A program made the position numbers and the translations under genes. From assembly GCA_030684935.1 (NCBI GenBank), contig JAUXXH010000001.1, positions 151,279 to 215,278 of the forward strand: a stretch of 64,000 nucleotides of DNA. The letters run 5' to 3'. The stretch is from Pseudolabrys sp. GTDB taxonomy: Bacteria; Pseudomonadota; Alphaproteobacteria; Rhizobiales; Xanthobacteraceae. The notes beneath the pieces are model-generated. The model ran no database searches. It saw nothing but the letters and a program-made list of their open reading frames with translations, and was not told the DNA's origin. This document shows, in pieces, positions 9,347-18,786 of the stretch; positions within the stretch are counted from its first letter, which is position 1, and each line of letters begins with the position of its first letter.

Positions 9347-9606
9347 CCATGTGCCGTTCGGGAGTCCCGCATGCGCTGTTTTGGCGCGCCGCGCGTTCAA
9401 GGAGCGCGGTGGTTTTCGCATGCTCGAAAAGTGGTCGCCGACGCTCGGATACGATTGAGTGAGTGGAGTTTGCGGGCGAATCCCCCCGCTTTGCCTTTGC
9501 CCGCACGGCCCGCTTCCCCCCCGGACCGGGATGGGGTTAGAACGGCCCCGCCCGCCGCGTCCGCCCGGGATTCGTCCGCCGCGTCGTCGGCCCGCCAGAG
9601 TTGAGC

Positions 9607-10863
9607 ATGACCGCCTACACATCCGATTTCCTGAATATCCTCGCCGAGCGTGGCTTCATCCATCAGGTGTCGGAACCCGATGCCCTGGACGCCCGCGCCA
9701 AGGACGGCACGCTCACCGCCTATATCGGCTACGACTGCACCGCGCCGTCGCTGCACATCGGCCACTTGCTGCCGACCATGATGCTGTACTGGCTGCAGCA
9801 GACCGGCCACCGGCCGATCGCGCTGATGGGCGGCGGCACCACCCGCGTCGGCGATCCGTCCGGCAAGGACGAGACCCGCCGCGTGCTGAGCGAAGAAGCC
9901 ATCAACGAGAACCTGCGCAGCATCCGCAAGACCTTCTCGAAGTTTCTCAAGTTCGAGGGCGACGGTGGCAATGCCATCATGGCCAACAATGCCGACTGGC
10001 TGAATACGCTCAACTACATCGATTTCCTGCGCGACGTCGGCCGCCACTTCTCGGTCAACCGCATGCTGTCGTTCGATTCGGTGAAGCTGCGGCTGGAGCG
10101 TCAGCACGAACTGTCGTTCCTGGAATTCAACTACATGATCCTCCAGGCCTATGACTTCGTCGAGTTGAACAAGCGCTACGGCTGCGCGCTGCAGATGGGC
10201 GGCTCCGACCAGTGGGGCAACATCGTCAACGGCATCGATCTCGGCCGCCGCATGAACAATGCGCATCTGTTCGCGCTGACGGCGCCGCTGATCACCACGG
10301 CGTCGGGCGCCAAGATGGGAAAGACCGCCGCCGGCGCGGTCTGGCTCAACGCGGATCTGGTGAGCCCCTATGATTACTGGCAGTTCTGGCGCAACACCGA
10401 AGACGGCGATGTCGGCCGGTTCCTCAAATTGTTCACGGTGATGCCGCTCGACGAGATCGCGCGGCTGTCGGCGCTTCAGGGTGCCGAAATCAACGAGGCC
10501 AAGAAAGTACTGGCGACCGAGGCGACCGCTCTGATGCACGGCCGCGACGCCGCCGCCGAGGCCGGCGACACCTCGCGCAAGACTTTCGAGGAGGGTTCTT
10601 TCGCCGGGGCTTTGCCGACGGTCGAGATCGCCCGCGCCGAACTCGAGGCCGGCATCGGCGTGCTGACCGCATTCGCGGACAAGACCGCACTGGCGTCATC
10701 GAACGGCGACGCGCGCCGCCAGATCAAGGCCGGCGGGCTGAAGGTCAACGACGCTACCGTCGGCGACGACAAGATGATGCTGACGGCGAAGGATCTGACG
10801 GCGGACGGCGTGATCAAGCTGTCGCTCGGCCGCAAGAAGCACGTGCTGCTGAAGCCGGTGTGA
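9607..10863 (+). CDS. tyrS: Tyrosyl-tRNA synthetase (418 aa)
   Basis: TyrRS charges tRNA-Tyr in the cytosol. Seen: the HIGH-like motif in [11 protein letters not shown], the class I KMSKS-like loop as [10 protein letters not shown], the tyrosine-pocket [12 protein letters not shown], and a C-terminal S4-type RNA-binding segment ([13 protein letters not shown]). The length is normal for the bacterial TyrRS with an S4 domain. ATG 9607 was preferred over an in-frame TTG two codons upstream. It is divergent from the TRAP operon and convergent with the AsmA-like gene. Confidence 0.97.
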   Translation: MTAYTSDFLNILAERGFIHQVSEPDALDARAKDGTLTAYIGYDCTAPSLHIGHLLPTMMLYWLQQTGHRPIALMGGGTTRVGDPSGKDETRRVLSEEAINENLRSIRKTFSKFLKFEGDGGNAIMANNADWLNTLNYIDFLRDVGRHFSVNRMLSFDSVKLRLERQHELSFLEFNYMILQAYDFVELNKRYGCALQMGGSDQWGNIVNGIDLGRRMNNAHLFALTAPLITTASGAKMGKTAAGAVWLNADLVSPYDYWQFWRNTEDGDVGRFLKLFTVMPLDEIARLSALQGAEINEAKKVLATEATALMHGRDAAAEAGDTSRKTFEEGSFAGALPTVEIARAELEAGIGVLTAFADKTALASSNGDARRQIKAGGLKVNDATVGDDKMMLTAKDLTADGVIKLSLGRKKHVLLKPV

Positions 10864-10896
10864 TAACGGCTTGAATACAGCGAGGCCCTACCCGCC

Positions 10897-13800
10897 TCAC
10901 CGCGTCGGAATGAAATTGCGGTCGAAGGTGCCGGGCGACGGAATGAACTTGCGCAACAGGCCGGGCGCGATCGCGGTCACGGGATTGACCGAAATGCGCG
11001 GCGCATTGGGCGGGCCGACCGCCTCATAGGTGATGCCGAGCAGGCCCTCGTTGCTGCCGCCGCCGAGGAACAGGCCGAGGATCGGAATCTGCCCGAACAT
11101 GTTGTTGAGGCCGTAGAACGGCACGAAAGTGCCGCGCAGATGCACGTCGTCGCGGACATAGTCGATATTGCCCTCGATGGTGGCGCCGACCAGCGGCCCG
11201 CGCACCACGCCATCGCGCACCGCCATCCGGCCCGCGATCCGGGTGAAATCGGCACGGAATTCGGTAAATTCCACGACGCCCTGCCCGGCGCCCGGCGCGC
11301 CGGACACCACGCGGTCGAGCGCCGGCTCGCCGCGCACCGAGAAATTGCGCAGGAACAGCGTGCCGATCTGCGGCGCCGGATCCTGCGATGGCGGGTCCAT
11401 AGCGACCCAGATCTGGCCGCCGAACATCCGCGGATACATGTCCGTGAAGCGGAGCAGCGATCCGGCGTCGTCGGTCTCGAAATAGACCACCGGCTTGTTG
11501 TCGCGGGCGCGTACCCGCATGTCGCCGTTCAGCGCCGTGCCGCGGCCGATCTTGGAGGCCAGGCTGAAGCTGCGGATGCGGCCATTGCGGCGCGACAGTT
11601 TGAGGTCGAGTCCGCGCAGCGTCTCGCCGCCGTGCCCGGCCACGGTGCCGATCCGGACATCGAGTTCGAGATCGGTCGAGGCCGCCTGCTTCTGCTTTGC
11701 CTTGTCGGCCCCGCCGCCGGCGAGCGAAGCCTTGATGAAATTGCGGCCGTCATAGACGTCGCCGCGCATTGTCACCCGCAAAGCGCCATCGCTTGTGCGA
11801 TCGGCCTTGACCGAGCCCTTGTCGCCGTCCGACAGACTGAACACCGGAAAATTCGCCGCGGCAATCTCGTTGTCGGCATCGAACTCGACCGACCCCTTCA
11901 CCGAAACGCCGCCGCCCTCGACGTTCATGTCGTCGAAGCGCATCGATTTTCCGGACTTGATCATCGTGTAGGTGGCGCGCGCCGCCCGCCCGGCCGGCTT
12001 CACCCATCCCGGCAGCAGATTGTCGATCTTGACCGGCGTCAGATCCGCATCGACGTTCATGCGGTCGTCTTTGTTGCCGGCGCCGACGATGCCATTGACC
12101 TTGATCGGGATCGTGCCGGTGACGGCAGTACCGAAGTCCAGGCCAAGCCGCTTGCGCGCCGCTTCGTCGATCGAGGCGGTCAGCCGCAATTCGGCATTGG
12201 CAGCGTTCTTCTGCTTATGCAGGTCGATGCTGGCCGGCATGCCGTTCAGCTTGACGTCGCCCTTGACCTGATAGCCGCCACCGCCAGCGATGACGCGCAG
12301 CGACGACGCCTCGACCTTCTGCCCGAGCAGCATGTTATCGGCGGCGAAATTGGTCAGGTCGGCGGTGATGCCATAGGTCACGGAATCGTCCGGAGCCGTC
12401 TTGCCGAGCAGCATGTTCACCGTGGTCTGGGCGGCGATGGTGCCGCGGGTCGCATCGGGATCGAGCGCCAGCGCGACGGTACCGCGCAGCGCATCGGATG
12501 CGAGCAGCGTGGCCGCCGCCGGCATGGTGCCGTCGATGCGGAACGTGGCGGTCGCCGGCGTCGGCGTGAGATGGGTGTCGGCAATGGAAAACACGCCGCT
12601 GGCGATGCTGAGCTTGCGCCCCGGCGCCACTTCGACGGTGCCGCGGCCCAGATTGATCGCCGCGGTCCGTCCGGTCACGCGCACCGTGAGGTCGGCGTCG
12701 CGGATAGCCGGTAGCCGTTCGACCGGCTGCAAGGTGGTGCCGCTGGTCTCGATATCGACCGACAGACCGTCGTCGGCCATTGGCGGGCCGTTGTCGCTGT
12801 ATTGCGGCAGCGGCGCGTTGCCGGCGATCACGACGCGCTCGACCATGCCGTCGCTCATGTTGGCTTCGACCCAGGAGCGCACGCCGCTGGCGACAAAGAC
12901 CGGCCAGGCCCGCTTCAGCACCGACATCGGCATGCGCGTCGCGGCGACGCCGAAGGCCAGATTGGGCTCTGTGCCGGAATAATCCAGACTGCCGCTGACG
13001 GCGATGCCGAGATTATACCGGGGCCGTGTATCGACGCGATTGAAGTCGGCCTGGTCGAGGCTGACGCGTTTTTTCTCGAGGTCGATGCGCGCCGCCAGCG
13101 CCACCCGGTTGAAGGCGAAGCTTTCGGCCCCGCCGGAGGCCAGGATGATCGGATCGATGACCGGATCGCCGCGCACCATACTAAGTCGCCATTCGCCGCC
13201 CTGATCGGCCGGCGCGTCCACCGTCGCCTGCAACGTGAACTGGTTGCCGGCCGACTTGATCTGAAACGGCATCACCAGACTGCGGCGGCGGGAGTCCCAG
13301 TTGAAGCGAATGTCGGCCCCGTCGATCGGGATGCTCGCGCTCTCGTTGCTTCGGTTGATCACGGCACCCGTTTCGGCGATCAGGTGGCCGTGTACGACTT
13401 GCGGCGTGCCATCCGGCAGAATTTCCGCACGCACCGTCGCCGACAGCGGCAGATCGACGTCGAGGGCGCCATCGTCGAGCCGCAGCGCCAGCAGAATATC
13501 GCGGGTGGCGAGCTTGCGAGCCTCGATGCCGATGGCCCGGATGCCACCGGAAAGCGGACGCATCGCCGCGCTCAGTTGCCACAGCCGCTCGGGATTGTCC
13601 GACTCGATGCGGAAGATCACGCCGCCGGTCGTCGGCCGCGTCAGCGTCACGTTGATCCGGTCGAAGGTCCAGCGTTTGCCGTTACGCTGGTCGTCAACGG
13701 TCAGGCTGCCGTTCTTGAGGCCAAGCTCCTGCAACTCATGGCCATCGAGGCCGCTGGCGCCAACGCCATCCAGCCAGGTCAGCACACCGGCGACATTGTC

Positions 13801-14436
13801 CAGCCCTTCGCGCAATTTGGTCTGCGGCGTGACTGGATCGACGGATTCGAGCGGACGCGTTGGCGCAATCGGTGTTGCGGTGGCGATCGGCCGTTTGTCG
13901 GCACCGGCGAAGACCGTCACCTGGCCGTCGCTTTCGATCCTGACCGACATCTCGGCGCCGACCAGATTGAGGCTCTGCGCCCGCATGCGACCGCCGAGCA
14001 GGCCGAGCACAGAGATGCCGACCTCGGCCTTTGGCGCGCTCGCCACCACAGTGCCGTCGGGATCGCGCACGACGATGTCGCGCATCCGCAACGACGTTCG
14101 GCCGTTGTCGTCGCGCTCGAGTTGCGTACCGCCGACCACCACCGTGTGGGTGCCGCCGAAATTCTCCTCGATCGCCGACTTCAGCCACGGCGTCGCCATG
14201 TCCAGATCGATCGGCCCGCTCGACAGCCGCCACCACAGACCGGCGGCGGCGATGCTCGCCAGAACAACCGAGAACCCGGTCGCCCAGATCAGGCGCCGGA
14301 TCAACGGGCGGCGCAAGAAGTCGAACACACCCCGGCGCAAAGCCGGATGGCGGCGGCCGCGACGGTGCGGACCCGCGTCCGCGTCGTGCGGATGATGGGC
14401 CGGATGCTTGCTGTGGGTGCGGTGCTTGCCCGTCAT
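10897..14436 (-). CDS. Large AsmA-like/YhdP-type envelope protein (1179 aa)
   Basis: A giant envelope protein of the AsmA/TamB/YhdP type (DUF3971 plus AsmA-like C-terminal region), a superfamily thought to bridge lipid transport between membranes. Residues 1-45 are basic and histidine-rich. One N-terminal transmembrane anchor follows (about 48-70, WATGFSVVLASIAAAGLWW). The remainder is a very long beta-rich periplasmic domain, and the C-terminal GNIDYVRDDVHLRGTFVPF / ILGLFLGGGSNEGLLGITYE region is typical of the family. It ends 33 bp from tyrS, convergent, and is divergent from the bcp-type peroxiredoxin. Family assignment is confident; the exact lipid or protein client is unknown. Confidence 0.9.
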   Translation of the reverse strand: MTGKHRTHSKHPAHHPHDADAGPHRRGRRHPALRRGVFDFLRRPLIRRLIWATGFSVVLASIAAAGLWWRLSSGPIDLDMATPWLKSAIEENFGGTHTVVVGGTQLERDDNGRTSLRMRDIVVRDPDGTVVASAPKAEVGISVLGLLGGRMRAQSLNLVGAEMSVRIESDGQVTVFAGADKRPIATATPIAPTRPLESVDPVTPQTKLREGLDNVAGVLTWLDGVGASGLDGHELQELGLKNGSLTVDDQRNGKRWTFDRINVTLTRPTTGGVIFRIESDNPERLWQLSAAMRPLSGGIRAIGIEARKLATRDILLALRLDDGALDVDLPLSATVRAEILPDGTPQVVHGHLIAETGAVINRSNESASIPIDGADIRFNWDSRRRSLVMPFQIKSAGNQFTLQATVDAPADQGGEWRLSMVRGDPVIDPIILASGGAESFAFNRVALAARIDLEKKRVSLDQADFNRVDTRPRYNLGIAVSGSLDYSGTEPNLAFGVAATRMPMSVLKRAWPVFVASGVRSWVEANMSDGMVERVVIAGNAPLPQYSDNGPPMADDGLSVDIETSGTTLQPVERLPAIRDADLTVRVTGRTAAINLGRGTVEVAPGRKLSIASGVFSIADTHLTPTPATATFRIDGTMPAAATLLASDALRGTVALALDPDATRGTIAAQTTVNMLLGKTAPDDSVTYGITADLTNFAADNMLLGQKVEASSLRVIAGGGGYQVKGDVKLNGMPASIDLHKQKNAANAELRLTASIDEAARKRLGLDFGTAVTGTIPIKVNGIVGAGNKDDRMNVDADLTPVKIDNLLPGWVKPAGRAARATYTMIKSGKSMRFDDMNVEGGGVSVKGSVEFDADNEIAAANFPVFSLSDGDKGSVKADRTSDGALRVTMRGDVYDGRNFIKASLAGGGADKAKQKQAASTDLELDVRIGTVAGHGGETLRGLDLKLSRRNGRIRSFSLASKIGRGTALNGDMRVRARDNKPVVYFETDDAGSLLRFTDMYPRMFGGQIWVAMDPPSQDPAPQIGTLFLRNFSVRGEPALDRVVSGAPGAGQGVVEFTEFRADFTRIAGRMAVRDGVVRGPLVGATIEGNIDYVRDDVHLRGTFVPFYGLNNMFGQIPILGLFLGGGSNEGLLGITYEAVGPPNAPRISVNPVTAIAPGLLRKFIPSPGTFDRNFIPTR

Positions 14437-14598
14437 CCCGCGTGGGCGCCTCTCATTCGGCGCCCGAAGCGCCCCCGGCCCAGGGCAGACGCGTCACCCG
14501 GCACGACCCCTGAATCGGTTCTGTGGAACCCGTTGCGTCCCCTGGACACAAGTGGCATTGCCGACATTGACCGGTCGAAAACGACGAAAGGAAGGCAT

Positions 14599-15081
14599 AT
14601 GGCCCAGACCTTGGCGCAGAACCTCGAAGCGGGCGTGAAAGCGCCGGCGTTCAGCCTGGGCCGTGACGGCGGCACGACCGTGTCGTTGAAAGACTTCAAG
14701 GGCCGCAAGCTTGTCCTCTATTTCTACCCGAAGGCCGACACGCCGGGCTGCACCACAGAAGCTATCGCCTTTTCCAGGCTTCAGGCCGACTTTGCCAAGG
14801 CAGGAGCCGACATTCTCGGCATCTCGGCCGATTCGGTCGCTGCACAGGACAAATTCAAGGCCAAGCACAACCTCACCGTGGCCCTCGGCTCCGACGAGTC
14901 GAAGGCGATGCTGGAAGCCTATGGTGCTTGGGGCGAGAAATCGATGTATGGGCGCAAATTCATGGGCGTCATCCGCAAGACATTTCTCATCGGCCCCGAC
15001 GGCCGGGTCGCCAAGGTGTGGCCCAAGGTCAAGGTAGCGGGCCACGCCGAGGCCGTGCTGGAAGCCGTGAGGGCCCTGTAA
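14599..15081 (+). CDS. bcp: Thioredoxin-dependent peroxiredoxin of the BCP/PrxQ type (160 aa)
   Basis: Reduces hydrogen peroxide and organic hydroperoxides in the cytosol. The peroxidatic cysteine is Cys 51 in ADTPGCTTEAIAF, with the conserved proline, threonine and later Arg 126. It is the only cysteine in the protein. The resolving cysteine that many PrxQ proteins have five residues later is absent, so recycling must use an external thiol (1-Cys type). ATG 14599 is preceded by AAAGGAAGG. It is divergent from the AsmA-like gene, and an M23 peptidase follows on the same strand. Confidence 0.95.
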   Translation: MAQTLAQNLEAGVKAPAFSLGRDGGTTVSLKDFKGRKLVLYFYPKADTPGCTTEAIAFSRLQADFAKAGADILGISADSVAAQDKFKAKHNLTVALGSDESKAMLEAYGAWGEKSMYGRKFMGVIRKTFLIGPDGRVAKVWPKVKVAGHAEAVLEAVRAL

Positions 15082-15210
15082 TCATCTGGAGTTCCAGCGG
15101 AATCCCACATTGCCGCGGCGCGGGATTACTAAAATTTTAACCTAATGCGACTGTTATCGGAGGGCTGGCGCCGGCTTTTTAACCCTCGGCCGACCGGCCG
15201 GGATCCGTCT

Positions 15211-16542
15211 ATGTCGCTTTCGCACCATGCCAGAACCGAGCAGACGCCGCGCTATCCGCAGCCTCGCCTGCAGTCGGCTGCCGACATGTCGCGGCACGTC
15301 CAGCGCGCCCAGAATTCCTCCGGCGACTACACGCTGGGGCATGGCGGACGTCAGGTTCGCATCGGTCCGGTCGCCTTCTGGATCGTCGTCGGTACGCTGG
15401 TGGTGATGGGCGTCTGGTCAATCGCCACGGGCAGTTATTTTGCCTTCCGCGAGGACGTGCTCACGCGCCTGATCGGCCGCCAGGCCGAAATGCAATTTGC
15501 CTATGAGGACCGCATCGCCGAGTTACGCGGCCAGGTCGACCGAATCACCAGCCGGCAATTGCTCGACCAGGAACAGTTCGAAAAGAAACTCAACGTCCTG
15601 CTGCAACGGCAGGCGCAGCTGGAAGCCCGCACCGCGGCGCTGGCGGGCGACAGCATCACCACCGGTTCGATCCGGCCGAGCCGGGCGCCGGTGGCCGAAA
15701 CGCCGGCCACGCGGACGCCCAGGGCTTCGCCGATCAGCGACAAGGTCATTTTCATCGCCCCGCCCGACCGCGAGGCACGGCTTGAATCACGCGACCTGCA
15801 AGTCGCCGCCCGCACCGCCGATCGTGGCACTGGCGCCGGGCTCGATGGCATTCTGGCGCGCGTCTCGGCCGCGCTCGACAAGGTCGAGACCAAGCAGACT
15901 GCTACCCTCACCGATATGGAAGTGCAGGTCGACACCAAAGCGCGGCATATCCGCGGTGTGCTCGCCGAACTCGGCGTCGACATCGGCAAGGTCGCACCGG
16001 CCGGTGTCGGCGGTCCCTTCGTCCCGGTCAAGGCGCCGTCATCGGGCGCCAGCGCGTTCGAGCGGCAGCTCTACCGGATCCACTTCGGCCGCGCGCAGAT
16101 CGGCCGTTATGCGCAGACGCTGGTCACCGTGCCGGTGCGCCGGCCGGTCAAGGGCGAACTCGACATGAGTTCCCCGTTCGGCATGCGCATGGACCCGTTT
16201 CTCGGCCGGCCGGCTCTGCACAGCGGTCTCGACATCCGCGGCGATACCGGCGAGCCGGTTCAGGCCACGGCGAATGGCCGGGTGACCACGGCCGGCCGCG
16301 AAGGCGGCTACGGCAATCTGGTCGAGATCAACCACGGCAACGGCATCACCACCCGCTACGCCCACCTGCATACGATCGGCGTCAAAGTCGGCCAGCAGGT
16401 GCGCATCGGCCAGGTGATCGGCACGATCGGATCGACCGGACGCTCGACCGGCCCGCATCTGCATTACGAGACACGCATCAACGACGAGGCGGTCAATCCG
16501 CAGCGCTTCCTGCGCGCCGGCCTGCGGCTGGGGAACATTTGA
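15211..16542 (+). CDS. M23-family (LytM) metallopeptidase, membrane anchored
   Basis: A peptidoglycan-directed LytM-domain protein. It has a cytoplasmic N-terminal tail, one transmembrane segment (PVAFWIVVGTLVVMGVWSIA), a coiled-coil periplasmic stretch (FAYEDRIAELRGQVDRI onwards) and a C-terminal M23 domain. The M23 zinc and catalytic motifs are intact: HSGLDIRGDTG, YAHLHTIGVKVG and GPHLHYE. An intact set suggests an active endopeptidase rather than an EnvC-like activator. The start is uncertain: ATG 15211 was chosen, but an in-frame ATG at 15145 would add 22 residues with weaker codon bias; neither has a strong RBS. It follows the peroxiredoxin, with no terminator visible between. Confidence 0.9.
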   Translation: MSLSHHARTEQTPRYPQPRLQSAADMSRHVQRAQNSSGDYTLGHGGRQVRIGPVAFWIVVGTLVVMGVWSIATGSYFAFREDVLTRLIGRQAEMQFAYEDRIAELRGQVDRITSRQLLDQEQFEKKLNVLLQRQAQLEARTAALAGDSITTGSIRPSRAPVAETPATRTPRASPISDKVIFIAPPDREARLESRDLQVAARTADRGTGAGLDGILARVSAALDKVETKQTATLTDMEVQVDTKARHIRGVLAELGVDIGKVAPAGVGGPFVPVKAPSSGASAFERQLYRIHFGRAQIGRYAQTLVTVPVRRPVKGELDMSSPFGMRMDPFLGRPALHSGLDIRGDTGEPVQATANGRVTTAGREGGYGNLVEINHGNGITTRYAHLHTIGVKVGQQVRIGQVIGTIGSTGRSTGPHLHYETRINDEAVNPQRFLRAGLRLGNI

Positions 16543-16622
16543 CGCAAGCGTCGCGGGTTGCCATCCAAACCTGCTTGTAACAAAAGTCTCCGGCACAGAT
16601 CGCGATTCCGCCGGGAGACGCC

Positions 16623-18782
16623 ATGCAACTACGGCCACGCCATGCCTGGCTCGGCGCGGCCGGGTTCCGACTCGCGCTGCCGCTGTTCGATCGCTATTGC
16701 CGCGCGCGTCATATTCATCGCGCCGATAGCGCGTTTGGCCGCGCGCGCATTGCTTCCATCAAGGCCAAGATCGAGCGCGGCGAGACGGTGTATCTCGCCG
16801 GCCTGTCGGCCGCCGGCACCCACAACACCGGCGTCGCGCTGATCGACGTCACGCGGGAGCGCGGACCGCGGCTGCTGTTCAACAATGAGGAAGAGCGCTT
16901 CGCCGCGGTGAAGCACACCAACGCCTATCCGGAGCAATCGATCGCCGATCTGCAGACCGCCCTCGCCCGCCTCGGTCTTGACGCTGGCGACATCGACGGC
17001 TGGTTCAGCGCCTGGGACTATTCGGCGTTCGGCGCCACCATGATCCGCGCGCTGCTCGACGAAGTGCCGGCGAGCCTCGGCATGGCCTTCGGCCAGACCA
17101 CACCGCTGTTCAACATGCGCGACATCGACCGCGGTTCGCGCGTCTCGCGCCGCCTCACCCGGCAGCTTGGCGCCAAAGATCCGGTGCCGCTGATCGCCAC
17201 GCCGCATCACGACAACCACGCCTGGTTTTCCTACGCCGCCTCGCCCTTCGCGCAGGACGGCAAGCCGACGACGGTGGCCGTGATCGACGGGCTCGGCGAC
17301 CGCGGCGCCATCACGCTGTATCTGTGCGAAGGCGGCTGGATGCGGCAGCTTTATTGCAACGACAGCGTGTTTGACTCGCTCGGCGTTTTCTACGCGGTGC
17401 TGTCCTCGACGCAAGGCGGCTGGACCTGGCTGTCCAGCGAAGGCCGCTATATGGGCGCCACCGCCTATGGCGACGGCAACCGCGAGACCAATCGTTTCTA
17501 CGCCGCGCTGAAGCCGATCATCCAGCTGTTGCCGGACGGCCGCATCGCACTCGACCGCGATCTCGCCAACTGGCCGCGCGACCTTGTCAAAAAGCCCTAT
17601 ACGCCGGCGCTCAAGCGCATCCTTGGCGAACCGATCGCGTTCAAGGACATGTGGAATCCGGATGCGGTGCTGCGCATCGAGGACATTACCCACGCGGAGG
17701 CCACACAGGAGCGGCTCGACAAGGCGGCGGCAACGCAGATGGTGTTCGAGGATGCGCTGATCCACATCGTCGCGCACCTCATCAAAGCGACCGGCAGCGA
17801 GCGGCTGGTGATGGCCGGCGGCGTCGGCTTGAATGCGCTTGCCAACATGCGGCTGCTCGAACACTTCGACGACGACTATTTCCGCCGCGCACTCAACCGC
17901 GATGGCCGGCTGCATCTGTGGGTGTCGCCGGTGCCGAACGATGCCGGCGTGCCGATCGGCGCCGCCTATATGGGCGCTTACCTCGCCGGTTACGGCGTCG
18001 GACCGCCGATCGAGCACGCGTTCTATTGCGGCCTGCCGCCGTCACAGGCCGACATCCTTGCCGCGCTCGCCGCCAACCCGGACGTTCAATCGGTCGAACT
18101 CATTGCGGCCAGCGGCGCCGAGGCGCGCGCATTGCTCGCCGACTTCATGGCCTTCATGACGGCACAGGATGCGATTTTCGCGCTCTACCAGGGCGCCGCC
18201 GAGACCGGGCCGCGCGCACTCGGCCACCGCTCGATCCTGGCCAACCCGTGCAATCCCGGCACCCGCGCCAATCTCAACGCCAAGGTAAAATTCCGCGAGG
18301 CGATCCGGCCGCTGGCGCCGATGCTGACGCTGGAGGCGGCGCGGCAGTTTTTCGACCTGTCGGACGGCGCCAGCGCCGCCGATTACAATGCCTACAATTA
18401 CATGGTGCTGACCGCGCAGGCGAAACCGGAGGCTCATGCGAAAATCCCGTCGGTGGTGCATGCCGACGGCACCGGCCGCATCCAGATCGTGCGCGAAGCC
18501 GCCGACCCGCTCACGCACGCCTATCTGAAAGCCCTGGGCCGGCGCATCGGCGTCGAATGCGCCGTCAACACCTCGTTCAATGTCGCCGGCCCGATCGCGC
18601 AGACGCCGCAGCAGGCATTGACGACACTCGGCCGCTCGAAAGGACTCGACGCGGTGCTGATGGTCTCGGAGGAAGGGCCGGTGTTCGCGGCGCTGCGCGC
18701 CGATGCAGCCGAGCACGGCGACCGTTTTCGCACATTGCTGGCGGCCTGGCAGGCGGAAACCGGACAGCGGATTCGGGCCTAG
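16623..18782 (+). CDS. NodU/CmcH-family O-carbamoyltransferase (719 aa)
   Basis: The family transfers a carbamoyl group from carbamoyl phosphate, via carbamoyl-AMP, to a hydroxyl of a secondary metabolite or sugar. The N-terminal domain has the metal-binding signature PHHDNHAWFSY (His 195, 196, 199), the nucleotide-fold VAVIDGLGDRGA and the VMAGGVGLNALAN motif. The C-terminal domain has GAAETGPRALGHRSILANP and the final VNTSFNVAGPIAQTPQQA. The length is slightly longer than NodU (about 570 aa), with extra N-terminal residues. GGGAGA precedes the ATG. No biosynthetic partner genes are seen: the neighbours are an M23 peptidase and convergent prfB. The acceptor is unknown. Confidence 0.9.
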   Translation: MQLRPRHAWLGAAGFRLALPLFDRYCRARHIHRADSAFGRARIASIKAKIERGETVYLAGLSAAGTHNTGVALIDVTRERGPRLLFNNEEERFAAVKHTNAYPEQSIADLQTALARLGLDAGDIDGWFSAWDYSAFGATMIRALLDEVPASLGMAFGQTTPLFNMRDIDRGSRVSRRLTRQLGAKDPVPLIATPHHDNHAWFSYAASPFAQDGKPTTVAVIDGLGDRGAITLYLCEGGWMRQLYCNDSVFDSLGVFYAVLSSTQGGWTWLSSEGRYMGATAYGDGNRETNRFYAALKPIIQLLPDGRIALDRDLANWPRDLVKKPYTPALKRILGEPIAFKDMWNPDAVLRIEDITHAEATQERLDKAAATQMVFEDALIHIVAHLIKATGSERLVMAGGVGLNALANMRLLEHFDDDYFRRALNRDGRLHLWVSPVPNDAGVPIGAAYMGAYLAGYGVGPPIEHAFYCGLPPSQADILAALAANPDVQSVELIAASGAEARALLADFMAFMTAQDAIFALYQGAAETGPRALGHRSILANPCNPGTRANLNAKVKFREAIRPLAPMLTLEAARQFFDLSDGASAADYNAYNYMVLTAQAKPEAHAKIPSVVHADGTGRIQIVREAADPLTHAYLKALGRRIGVECAVNTSFNVAGPIAQTPQQALTTLGRSKGLDAVLMVSEEGPVFAALRADAAEHGDRFRTLLAAWQAETGQRIRA

Positions 18783-18786
18783 TTGC

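Noticed and set aside
12802..14598. 600-codon N-terminal extension of the peroxiredoxin frame
   Set aside because: It is antisense to the AsmA-like gene and histidine/arginine-rich; peroxiredoxin homology begins at the ATG at 14599 behind a good RBS.
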